From assembly GCA_014729955.1 (NCBI GenBank), contig WJJA01000171.1, positions 1-16,765 on the forward strand: 16,765 bases of DNA. The letters run 5' to 3'. This DNA is from a bacterium (GTDB lineage Bacteria; Electryoneota; Electryoneia; Electryoneales; Electryoneaceae). A model generated the notes under the pieces. That model made no database searches and was not told the origin of the DNA. It worked only from the letters and a program-made list of their open reading frames with translations. This document shows positions 6,350 through 13,605 of this stretch, in pieces. The position numbers and the translations under genes are program-made. Every line of letters starts with the position of its first letter. Position 1 is the stretch's first letter.

Positions 6350-6835
6350 ATGTCCAGGAAACGATTGTTTGTCACACCGTACCGCTGTATCGACTGCAAG
6401 AACTGCGAGGTCGCCTGCTCGTTTGTGCACACACGCGACCCGCGCAAGCCCTCGCTGACACGTGTACGGTCCTACACGCTTCGAAACGACGTCAAATCGG
6501 TGGTGCTCTGCCTGCAGTGCGACGATGCGGCCTGCCAACGGGTCTGCCCGACCGGCGCGCTGGAACGTGACCCGGAGACCGGCGCGATCAACCGCAATGA
6601 CAAGTGCATCCTTTGCAAGGCGTGCACCATCGCCTGCCCCTTCGGCAACATTCACTTCGACCCGACCAACGTGGAAATCGTGAAGTGCGATGTCTGCGAA
6701 GGCGATCCGGCCTGCGCGAAGTACTGCCCGACCGGCGCGCTGGTGTGGGCGGAAAAACCGATCCCGGACGAAAAGGTGGAAGAAAACGTCGAGGTGCGCA
6801 CCCTGCCCTGGGCGATGACCATGCCGGTACGGTGA
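6350..6835 (+). CDS. Four-cluster [4Fe-4S] ferredoxin-like electron-transfer protein (CooF/HydN/DmsB type)
   Basis: 161 residues with sixteen cysteines in four motifs: C13/16/19/23, C54/57/62/66, C86/89/92/96 and C113/116/122/126. This spacing (x2-x2-x3, x2-x4-x3, x2-x2-x3, x2-x5-x3) is that of the CooF/HydN/DmsB family of small subunits, which shuttle electrons to or from carbon monoxide dehydrogenase, formate dehydrogenase, hydrogenase, aldehyde:ferredoxin oxidoreductase or other large subunits. There is no signal peptide, so it should be cytoplasmic. No large catalytic partner is encoded next to it. The ATG at 6350 has GGAC a few bases upstream. It is the last gene of the plus-strand cluster and converges with the lipoprotein gene. 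Confidence 0.92.
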   Translation: MSRKRLFVTPYRCIDCKNCEVACSFVHTRDPRKPSLTRVRSYTLRNDVKSVVLCLQCDDAACQRVCPTGALERDPETGAINRNDKCILCKACTIACPFGNIHFDPTNVEIVKCDVCEGDPACAKYCPTGALVWAEKPIPDEKVEENVEVRTLPWAMTMPVR

Positions 6836-6841
6836 CGTCAA

Positions 6842-6958
6842 AACGCCCGGAGTCGTCGGTCCCTGCGAAAAGCAGCCCGGGAATGCCGACCCCGGGCGAA
6901 AAGCAGCCCGGAGTCGCTGACTTCGGGTAGCGGAGCTCGGACGTCCCGGTCCGCTCCG
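6842..6958. repeat. Tandem AGCCCGG palindromes after the ferredoxin-like gene
   Basis: A 16-base direct repeat GCGAAAAGCAGCCCGG occurs at 6865-6880 and 6896-6911 (period 31), and GCCCGGAGTCG at 6845-6855 and 6906-6916. Each repeat opens a different hairpin: 6875-6881 with 6891-6897 (GCCCGGG/CCCGGGC); 6907-6915 with 6919-6927 (CCCGGAGTC/GACTTCGGG, one G-U pair). A third, unrelated stem follows: 6931-6935 plus 6938-6942 with 6949-6958 (CGGAG-ct-CGGAC/GTCCGCTCCG). No T-run follows directly. Confidence 0.7.
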
Positions 6959-7026
6959 GCTCCATGATCTATGCGATACATCGAAAGCTTATCAATTCCT
7001 ATTGTTGACCGAGCCCCTCTCCTTGT

Positions 7027-7130
7027 GGCCGTGACAACGGGCGGGCAAGCCGTTGTTCGGCCGACAAGACAGCTGCCATACGGCCTCAGCTTCACTCGAG
7101 CCTGAAGACCCCGGACTCAGCGAGTCCGGG
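7027..7130. repeat. Further hairpins in the convergent spacer, possible bidirectional termination
   Basis: The 412-base convergent spacer 6836-7247 has no credible gene. Its middle holds GGCCG (7027-7031) plus ACAACGG (7034-7040), pairing with CCGTTGT (7050-7056) plus CGGCC (7058-7062). It also holds the perfect nine-pair stem CCCGGACTC (7110-7118)/GAGTCCGGG (7122-7130), which read on the minus strand is preceded by AGC and belongs to the AGCCCGG family. A small CCCG-TAGG-CGGG stem lies at 7172-7183. Being between converging genes they could end transcription from both sides, but none has a clear T-run. Confidence 0.55.
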
Positions 7131-7247
7131 CTGCCTCCATTTACAGGGTTTTGCAAAGCGGGATAGCCAAACCCGTAGGCGGGCAAAGGCATGGGAGTAC
7201 CAGTAACCGCAGAACAGCGGTCAGCTTCCCGGAGTACGGCATGAACT

Positions 7248-8273
7248 TTACTCTTCCAGCAACAGATCCAGCTTATCATTCAAATCGTCGTAACCTGTCA
7301 GCCCGAAGCGATAGCGGATCACCCCTTCACGGTCCACCAGGATATTGGTCGGCGCTTCGGTGACAAAAAACCAGTCCTCGTAGGTCAGGTTCGGATCGGT
7401 ATCGTTGTAAAGCAACGGGAAGGTCAATCCCAGGTCACGAACCTCCGCGAATTCAGTGGAATCGTCGTTGAACCAGCCGGTATTGACGGCGATGACACGA
7501 AACCCTTCGGGCGAACGCTCCTCAAACACCTCCTGGATTTCCGGGAACTCCTGCATGCAGGGCGCGCATTCGCGGTACCAGAAGTTGACAAGCAGAGCGT
7601 AACCCCGGTACTGTCCGACGGATACAGTATCGCCCGTGTCGGACGGTCGGGCAAAGTCAAAGACCAGTTGGTCCACATCCGCGCCGAGTTCCAGACCCTC
7701 CTCGCCGGCGGCCTGCAGGTCGAAGGTTAACGTGTCAACCGCATCGGTTTCCACAGAGTAGGTCCAGCCGTGTTCCGGTCTCACGGTACGATGAGCCTCC
7801 TTGTACACGCTGAAATGGAAACTGCCGGTGGGAATACGAAAGGTGGTCGGTGTACTGTAATCCGTCTGGACTGCGCCGTCGAGAACAATATGTGCAGGGT
7901 CTCGATTGGTTTCAATCGTGATCTCGCCCGCGTTCACCGGTGCGCTGATGTCAAATGCCGCGTGCGTTGTATCGAGACCGGCAACAGTCACTTCACGGGA
8001 AGCCTGTTCATATCCGATCCCCGGCAACAGAGTCACCTCGTGATCCCCGACATCAATCCCTCCCAGCAGGGCGGGCGTGCGTTCCGTACGGGGACGACCG
8101 TCCAGCAGCACCAGGGCGCCGACAACCTCTTCGCCGGTGTCAGTGTCGGTGGCGGTGACGGATATCGCGCCCAGGGGCGGTTCATCCGCTTCTTCGATGG
8201 AACAGGCAATCCAGCCAAAGGCCGGCAAGAGGAAAACAGCGATCAACAGGAGCAGTCGTGTATGGCGGATCAT
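7248..8273 (-). CDS. Putative lipoprotein with PEGA-like domains and C-terminal TlpA/ResA thioredoxin domain
   Basis: 341 residues. The N-terminus (MIRHTR, then a hydrophobic run to FGWIAC) is a signal peptide with a likely lipidated Cys24; Trp at -3 makes the lipobox atypical. Residues about 36-110 and 116-185 look like two beta-rich PEGA-type domains (GEITIETNRDPAHIVLDG is the clearest). Residues about 198-341 form a thioredoxin domain of the AhpC/TlpA group with FWYRECAPC, giving redox Cys236-Ala-Pro-Cys239, and a cis-proline at Pro308 (TEAPTNILVD). Such proteins act in the periplasm on disulfide exchange, for instance in cytochrome c maturation or repair of exported proteins. ATG at 8273 has GGAAGG upstream. 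It follows the helicase gene in the same direction after 119 bases. Confidence 0.88.
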   Translation of the reverse strand: MIRHTRLLLLIAVFLLPAFGWIACSIEEADEPPLGAISVTATDTDTGEEVVGALVLLDGRPRTERTPALLGGIDVGDHEVTLLPGIGYEQASREVTVAGLDTTHAAFDISAPVNAGEITIETNRDPAHIVLDGAVQTDYSTPTTFRIPTGSFHFSVYKEAHRTVRPEHGWTYSVETDAVDTLTFDLQAAGEEGLELGADVDQLVFDFARPSDTGDTVSVGQYRGYALLVNFWYRECAPCMQEFPEIQEVFEERSPEGFRVIAVNTGWFNDDSTEFAEVRDLGLTFPLLYNDTDPNLTYEDWFFVTEAPTNILVDREGVIRYRFGLTGYDDLNDKLDLLLEE

Positions 8274-8392
8274 CGGTACCTTCCAGCGTTCGTTCGGGGT
8301 AAAGCGGGATGGTTATTCATGCATCCCTGAGTTGATAAAATACAATACCACAGGCATGGAACCAAAACCGGATGAACGTCTTTTCGCAGGTT

Positions 8393-10711
8393 CTACCCCC
8401 ACCATGTGTTGATACGTTGAAGCAGTTCCCGCATATCCTCCACACATTCACTTTCCCGCCAGCTGTCCGGCAGTGCCTCCGCGATATCGTGCCGCCCGAA
8501 ACGCTGCCCGACCAGAAGAACGATACCCCGCTGCTCGAGGGAACGCAGCAGCCGGCCGGCAGCTTGTACGATCCGTGCCACGGACGGCAGCAGGTAGGCA
8601 CGCAGAAAGCCGTCCTCACCGCGTACGTCCCAGAGGATACGACGCAGTTCACGGTCAGGAGCAGGAGGATGAAATCCGGGACCGACCACGACAACGCCGT
8701 GCAGATCGGCACATTCCCAGCCGACACCCTCCGCCTGCGCACCGCCCAGCGCCATCAGGTGCACCGCCGGGCCGGCGGCACGTTCCAGCAGACGTCTTGT
8801 TAATAGGGGAGGTGTCCCCGCACGGTGAGGTACCACCTCGACCGGATAGGCGGCCAACGCGGATGCAGTTGCCTCGAGATACGCATGAGACGGAAAAAAG
8901 ACCAGCCATCCGCCGTCTGTCGCAGCAGGCAACATGGAGAGGAGATGGGCCAGCTGAGGCAGGTTCGCTTCACGGTCGTCGAAGCGGGTGGAGAGGCCTG
9001 TATAGCGCAACACAAGGCGGCGATCCGGTTCGGTAAAGTCAGGGATGCTGATGGCGTCGCTGCGATCCTCCGGCAGTCCCAACTCCTCCAACACGTGTCC
9101 CGGAGGTGACAGCGTAGCCGAAAAGGCGATGGTCGAGACGGTCTCCGCCCAGCGGCGCTTCAGCAAACGACCGGGTTGTACCGGTTCAATCCCGAGCAGG
9201 CCGTTCTCACGGTCGAGGTAGCCGCGCCACGCTTCAGCGTTTCGCTGCATGGCCGCCGTGCGTGCCACCAATCGCTGAAACTCGATCTCTTGTTCCGTTT
9301 CCGTTCGAAGGTTCAGTTGGGACAGGATCCAGTCCAGGCGCTGCATGATCGGGAGGATCTCGTCATCGACGGGATCCCATTGCTCGTAGAGCGGTGTTTC
9401 CTCCAGGTAGACCGAAGGCGACAACAGGTCCTCCACCCTCTCATCGAGTTTCTCAAGAAGGTGGTAACTTTCCAGTACCAACGGGGCAGGGGAGTGTTGC
9501 TCCAGAAAGCGGCCGAACTGTCGTATCCCCATCCGTGTGAGTTGGATCCTGTATCGGTCGCGCATCCGCTCGGGCAGGCCGTGCGCCTCGTCTACAAGCA
9601 GTACGGTCTGTCGCCCTCCGCGTTTTCGCTCAAACCAGCCCGGATGAGACACGAAAGGATCGGCCAACTGGTTTTGATCCCCGATCACGATGTCCATCCA
9701 CGGGATCAGATCGCGCTGCAGCCGTAAAGCGCAACGCTTGTGGGTCTGCGCAATTATCTTCACTTCAGCGGGTCGGATCACTCCGTCGCTTTCGAGCAAC
9801 CTCTGGAACCATTCGGGACGATCATACGGATCAATCGGCTGCAGACGTTCCTTTTGATGGACACAAAGCAGGTTGTGTTCCGGACAGAGCTCCGCGGCGG
9901 TTCCAAGTTGCAGTGCACGCCCTTTCAGCAGAGCGGGGATTTGATGCTCCAGGAATGAGACGCGATCGGGTGTCTGCGCGCGTCGGCTCGTCGCGAAGGC
10001 AATGCGGGCATGCGTCCGAGCCGCCTCATGGAGAGCACCGATCAGGATCGGAGCGGTTTTCCCGCTGCCCGTCGGGGCTTCCAGCAACAGGTGCCTCTGT
10101 TCACGGATTGTCCGCCGAACCGCCTGCTCCATCTCATCCTGGGAAGGGCGCTTCTCCGGATAAGGCCAGACGTAACTCACGGCTGCCGCCGCACGTTTGT
10201 CGAGCCGTTCCATTTCAAGAAGCCTGCTTGAGACGATACGCGCAAGCCGCCGATGAATCTCCCGGTCCACTTCTTCCGAGTCCGGCGTTTCACGGATTTC
10301 CCGCCACTCGCCGGCAAGGGGATTGATCAGCGTCAGCAACAGGTCGACTGAGCGGCCGTCGTTTTCACCGAGCAGCCAGGCATAGATACACGCCTGCATG
10401 CGATGCACAGCCGTCGGCTCAGCGGAGACATCTTCGACGCTTTTAATCTCTTCGATCACATCGACCGGTCCGTCCGGAAACAGTCCGTCGGCTCGCCCTT
10501 TGATTACGACCTCTAGACCCTGAATCGAGACAATGCGTTGGAGCGGTACCTCTGTACGATACCTTTCGACGGACACGAGCTGTTGATCCATCCTCAGACG
10601 ATGAGCCGCTCGTCCGAACTCGGTGCGATCACCGCCGCCGGTAAAGGTTGTCTCATGAATCCGTTCCGGTTGCAGCAGTTCCCGGATGGGCAGTTGAAGC
10701 CGTATCCCCAC
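8393..10711 (-). CDS. PD-(D/E)XK nuclease fused to XPD/DinG-type superfamily 2 helicase
   Basis: 772 residues. Residues about 30-135 are a RecB/Cas4-like PD-(D/E)XK nuclease: FGRAAHRL (32-39), GRADG with Asp75, EIK (Glu88, Lys90), and QACIYAWLL (106-114). The helicase follows: motif I APTGSGKT (212-219), DEAH box (374-377), SAT (531-533), GWLVFFPS (601-608) and motif VI QAAGRLLR (716-723). XPD-family enzymes place four cysteines for a [4Fe-4S] cluster between motifs I and II; here only Cys276, Cys283 and Cys327 are visible. The family unwinds DNA 5' to 3' using ATP in repair or replication, and the nuclease would cut single-stranded ends. GTG at 10711 has AAGGAACGAGG upstream. The fusion occurs in other bacteria, so the architecture is not unique. 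Confidence 0.9.
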   Translation of the reverse strand: MGIRLQLPIRELLQPERIHETTFTGGGDRTEFGRAAHRLRMDQQLVSVERYRTEVPLQRIVSIQGLEVVIKGRADGLFPDGPVDVIEEIKSVEDVSAEPTAVHRMQACIYAWLLGENDGRSVDLLLTLINPLAGEWREIRETPDSEEVDREIHRRLARIVSSRLLEMERLDKRAAAAVSYVWPYPEKRPSQDEMEQAVRRTIREQRHLLLEAPTGSGKTAPILIGALHEAARTHARIAFATSRRAQTPDRVSFLEHQIPALLKGRALQLGTAAELCPEHNLLCVHQKERLQPIDPYDRPEWFQRLLESDGVIRPAEVKIIAQTHKRCALRLQRDLIPWMDIVIGDQNQLADPFVSHPGWFERKRGGRQTVLLVDEAHGLPERMRDRYRIQLTRMGIRQFGRFLEQHSPAPLVLESYHLLEKLDERVEDLLSPSVYLEETPLYEQWDPVDDEILPIMQRLDWILSQLNLRTETEQEIEFQRLVARTAAMQRNAEAWRGYLDRENGLLGIEPVQPGRLLKRRWAETVSTIAFSATLSPPGHVLEELGLPEDRSDAISIPDFTEPDRRLVLRYTGLSTRFDDREANLPQLAHLLSMLPAATDGGWLVFFPSHAYLEATASALAAYPVEVVPHRAGTPPLLTRRLLERAAGPAVHLMALGGAQAEGVGWECADLHGVVVVGPGFHPPAPDRELRRILWDVRGEDGFLRAYLLPSVARIVQAAGRLLRSLEQRGIVLLVGQRFGRHDIAEALPDSWRESECVEDMRELLQRINTWWG

Positions 10712-10751
10712 GTACCTCGTTCCTTTTCAGGTGAATGGACGCCTGGAACAC

Positions 10752-10810
10752 AAAAAAGAAAGCTTGCCGGTGTGCCCGGGTTCTGCAACCTTGGGGCAAC
10801 ACCGGCAAGC
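10752..10810 (-). terminator. Intrinsic terminator of the T9SS protein gene
   Basis: Read on the minus strand, a perfect 12-pair stem GCTTGCCGGTGT (10799-10810) with ACACCGGCAAGC (10762-10773) is extended by GCCC pairing after one bulged base and by a GGTT/AACC inner stem. It is followed at once by TTTCTTTTTT (10761 down to 10752). This is the clearest intrinsic terminator in the window. It sits about 80 bases past the stop codon at 10893 and about 40 bases before the helicase start. Confidence 0.9.
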
Positions 10811-10892
10811 AGGAAAGTTACATAGCGATGGGTCGGTTGTCGTCGAACACAAGTTCTTGGACGAACCGACTCGATCGCCTGGATGTCAATCC

Positions 10893-13400
10893 TTATTTCA
10901 TCAGCATAACCTTGCGAACCGCGTTGAAGCCGTCCGCTTCCATGCGCACAAAGTAGACACCACTGGCGAGGTCGGCGGCGTTCCAGGTCACGTTGTAGCT
11001 GCCGGCGTCCATGCTGCGGTTCAACACGGTAGCGACTTCCTGGCCCATCACGTTATAGGCCGCGATCTTCACGTTGCTCAAACGGGCGACGTCAAAGTTG
11101 ATCGTGGTGCTCGGGTTGAACGGATTCGGATAGGCATTGCCGAGAGCAAAGTCGTTCGGCACCACACCGCCGTCCGTCAATTCCTCGACGCTGTTTTCCG
11201 AGACCGTGTTCAGGCGCATGTAGAACATGAAGTTGGTGTTGTTGAAGGTCTGGTCGCCGTCCCAGATCCAGTAGTGGGTCTGAGGCAGGATCTCGTTGGT
11301 TTCAGAAGTCAGACCAGTGTAGGGCGCCGTACCACGGTTCGGATCGCCGCTTTCGGTCATCATCTCGACCCAGACGTAGAAGTCTGACGTCACACCGGTA
11401 GGCGCGTCGTCACTGAAGTCGAAGTTCACGACATAGTAGCCGTCGGAACCCTGGCCCGGGACCGTGAAGGTGCCGCTGTAGAGTTCATCGCCGACATCGC
11501 CGTCGGGACCGTTCGCCTCGTACACATGCACCGTAACTTCCGGGTCAGTAGCGGGCCAATCAGACGCGAGATAGAGGTAACCGTAATCCATGCTGTTCAC
11601 GGTCACCGGCTCATCCGCGATGGGCTCGATCCGCTCGAGATACATCAACTGGCCGGAACCGATCGGGATGTTGATCGAGCCGGAAATGATTTCACGGAGG
11701 TCATGACCCAGCTCCCACACACCTTCCTCGGTCACATCCACAGGGATGTCGACACGGTCGTTATCCGGGATCTGATCGCCGTCGAGACGATGTTCTGCGG
11801 AAACGGTCATTTCGCCGACTTCGTCCTCGGTCGGAGTCCAACCGTAGGGCTCTGTGGTCATGTCGTCAATGTAGACTTCGATCGAATCCAGCGCCGGGAC
11901 CGTGATCTGGGAACCGGTGTTGAACGAACGGGCGATGGTGTCACGAAACCACAGTGCGGTCACGTTGTCCGCCGGTTCCGTACCGTTGTTGACAAAACGT
12001 GCCCAGCCTTCGTTCGGGATGCCGACCGAAGTGGGGAATTCGACGTAGAACTTGGTCTGCAGGTCGTACTCGATCGACGGCACAGAGATCGTGAAGTCAT
12101 CGAAGTACGCGCCGGTGAACGCCACGTACGGCTCTGTCGAAGCGGTCCATTCGACGCGGATTCTGGTCACCATACCCGCGACGGGATTCAACAGCCAGGG
12201 ATCGCTGTAGGTCTCATCGAACGAAGACCATTCATCCGGTGTGTCAATGTAGACGTAGTTGTTACCGTCCGGATCCTGGATCACGTTGGAAGCATACGCC
12301 CACACTTCTTCATCAGGGCGCCAGACCTTCACGGTCCAGTTGGCTTCGTCAACGGTGTTGTCCAGGTCGCCGCGCACCATCACATCCAGCTTCAGCTGCT
12401 GGCCGGGCATCAATTCGACATCGGTCAGGTCGATGTCAGGGCTGACCCAGTAGTGAGTGAAGCCGAGACGGGTGTCTTCCTGCGCGAGCACGTGGGTCGG
12501 GGACGGCGCGGTGCCGCCTTCCTCAATGATTTCCCAGCTCGGGGGCGGTGCCGGGCTTGTCCAGCGGCCGCTGTGGAAATCGAGCTCGCTGTTTTCCGGA
12601 TCTTCGGCATCGTCCGCGAACAGCTCATCGGCGCCGTCCACGATCTGGATGTCGTCGATCTGGTAACCGGTCATAATGTCGTTTTCGTAGGTCGAATAGG
12701 CCGGGTCGGAGCAGAACACCCACGCGACCTGCACATCATCGTAGTCGGTGTAGTCGGACAGGTCCAGCGTAACCATCTGCCAATCAGCGAAATCGGTCGT
12801 GCCGCTCCACTGCGGAATCAGGTTCTGTTCGCCGTAGCCCCATTCGAAGCCGAACGCGTAGGACGCGGTCACGTTATAGGCAACGTCGGTTTCCACGACT
12901 TCACGCACGGTTTCGCCGCCGTCGGTGTACATCACCCAGACGTTGCCGCCGTCCCAACCGTCATACGGGGCCGGTTCGTCGCCCGGATCTTCGCAGATAA
13001 TACGCATCTGGAAAGTCGCTTCCGGACTGGTAGTGCCGGTCAGGTCCAATTCCGGGGTGTAAATCCACTGCAGCCAGTGGTTATCATACCCGCCGTTGGT
13101 GCCGATATCGGGATCGAAGCAGCGCCAGGAGTTGTCGCCTTCCTGCGGCTCATAGTCCGATGTCGCCCAGTAGTAATCGGTGCTGATGGCAGAGTCCTCT
13201 ACATACCAGCCATTTTCACCGTTTTCCCAATCTTCCGTCCAGTAGACTTCGTCCAGCTCGTGACGCGCATTCTCCTGCGGGTCAAGGCTGACGGTCCCGG
13301 TGTAAGGATTGTGGGAGACCTTCTGTAACGGGGCCGCCCAGACCACCGCTGACAGCAGAAACAGCACTGCAACGGATACAAATAAGGCTCTCTTACGCAT
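10893..13400 (-). CDS. Large secreted T9SS cargo protein with jelly-roll-like modules
   Basis: 835 residues from ATG at 13400, chosen because AAGGAGG (13407-13413) is six bases upstream; an in-frame TTG at 13406 would add two residues. Residues 1-22 are a signal peptide ending VVWA. The body is acidic and rich in Trp, Tyr and Thr. Two similar beta-sandwich (MAM or jelly-roll type) modules are suggested by paired motifs ending YQIDDIQI and YFDDFTIS, each preceded by stretches such as LQWIYTPELDLTG and HYWVSPDIDLTD. A CARDB-like region follows (FVNNGTEPADNVTALWF). Residues 751-835 are a T9SS type A sorting domain (AYPNPFNPSTTI, YNVMGQEV, SGVYFVRM, final KVMLMK). No protease or glycosidase catalytic motif is seen, so a structural, adhesive or binding role is likely. 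It is monocistronic, with its own promoter candidate and terminator. Confidence 0.9.
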   Translation of the reverse strand: MRKRALFVSVAVLFLLSAVVWAAPLQKVSHNPYTGTVSLDPQENARHELDEVYWTEDWENGENGWYVEDSAISTDYYWATSDYEPQEGDNSWRCFDPDIGTNGGYDNHWLQWIYTPELDLTGTTSPEATFQMRIICEDPGDEPAPYDGWDGGNVWVMYTDGGETVREVVETDVAYNVTASYAFGFEWGYGEQNLIPQWSGTTDFADWQMVTLDLSDYTDYDDVQVAWVFCSDPAYSTYENDIMTGYQIDDIQIVDGADELFADDAEDPENSELDFHSGRWTSPAPPPSWEIIEEGGTAPSPTHVLAQEDTRLGFTHYWVSPDIDLTDVELMPGQQLKLDVMVRGDLDNTVDEANWTVKVWRPDEEVWAYASNVIQDPDGNNYVYIDTPDEWSSFDETYSDPWLLNPVAGMVTRIRVEWTASTEPYVAFTGAYFDDFTISVPSIEYDLQTKFYVEFPTSVGIPNEGWARFVNNGTEPADNVTALWFRDTIARSFNTGSQITVPALDSIEVYIDDMTTEPYGWTPTEDEVGEMTVSAEHRLDGDQIPDNDRVDIPVDVTEEGVWELGHDLREIISGSINIPIGSGQLMYLERIEPIADEPVTVNSMDYGYLYLASDWPATDPEVTVHVYEANGPDGDVGDELYSGTFTVPGQGSDGYYVVNFDFSDDAPTGVTSDFYVWVEMMTESGDPNRGTAPYTGLTSETNEILPQTHYWIWDGDQTFNNTNFMFYMRLNTVSENSVEELTDGGVVPNDFALGNAYPNPFNPSTTINFDVARLSNVKIAAYNVMGQEVATVLNRSMDAGSYNVTWNAADLASGVYFVRMEADGFNAVRKVMLMK

Positions 13401-13434
13401 GCACAACCTCCTTGGTTTGGTAGGCTGAACTTCA

Positions 13435-13464
13435 CCTATAGAAAAGTAATCGGTTCCCTTCCAA
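13435..13464 (-). promoter_or_regulatory. Candidate promoter of the T9SS protein gene
   Basis: On the minus strand TTGGAA (13464-13459) and TATAGG (13440-13435) are 18 bases apart. A transcript starting near 13428 would have a leader of about 28 bases containing the AAGGAGG site. The position is right, but the -10 match is imperfect. Confidence 0.35.
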
Positions 13465-13605
13465 AAAACCGACGTGGCTCCTTTTCAGACTATGAAAAAT
13501 AGCGGCTCATCGCCGGGACGTGCAAGTGGATGTGCATCTCAAGTGAGTTTTTTGTACCTTCACCGGGAGATTCTGCCGCATGACGCCTCTCTCGGAAGGA
13601 ACCCG

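Noticed and set aside
6842..6958. Possible CRISPR remnant because of a 31-base period repeat
   Set aside because: There are only two good copies and one partial, the repeated part covers half the period, there are no unique spacers of constant length, and each copy is a separate palindrome.
9176..9958. Plus-strand open frames inside the helicase gene
   Set aside because: They overlap the helicase core motifs on the opposite strand and show no recognisable domain or ribosome site.
11526..13328. A 600-codon plus-strand open frame
   Set aside because: It is the shadow of the T9SS protein gene. The minus strand has a signal peptide, ribosome site, sorting domain and terminator; the plus frame has none.
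13474..13605. An N-terminal extension of 44 residues on the LpxH-like protein
   Set aside because: It lacks family features and is not a signal peptide, while GTG at 13606 has a strong ribosome site and yields the normal LpxH length.
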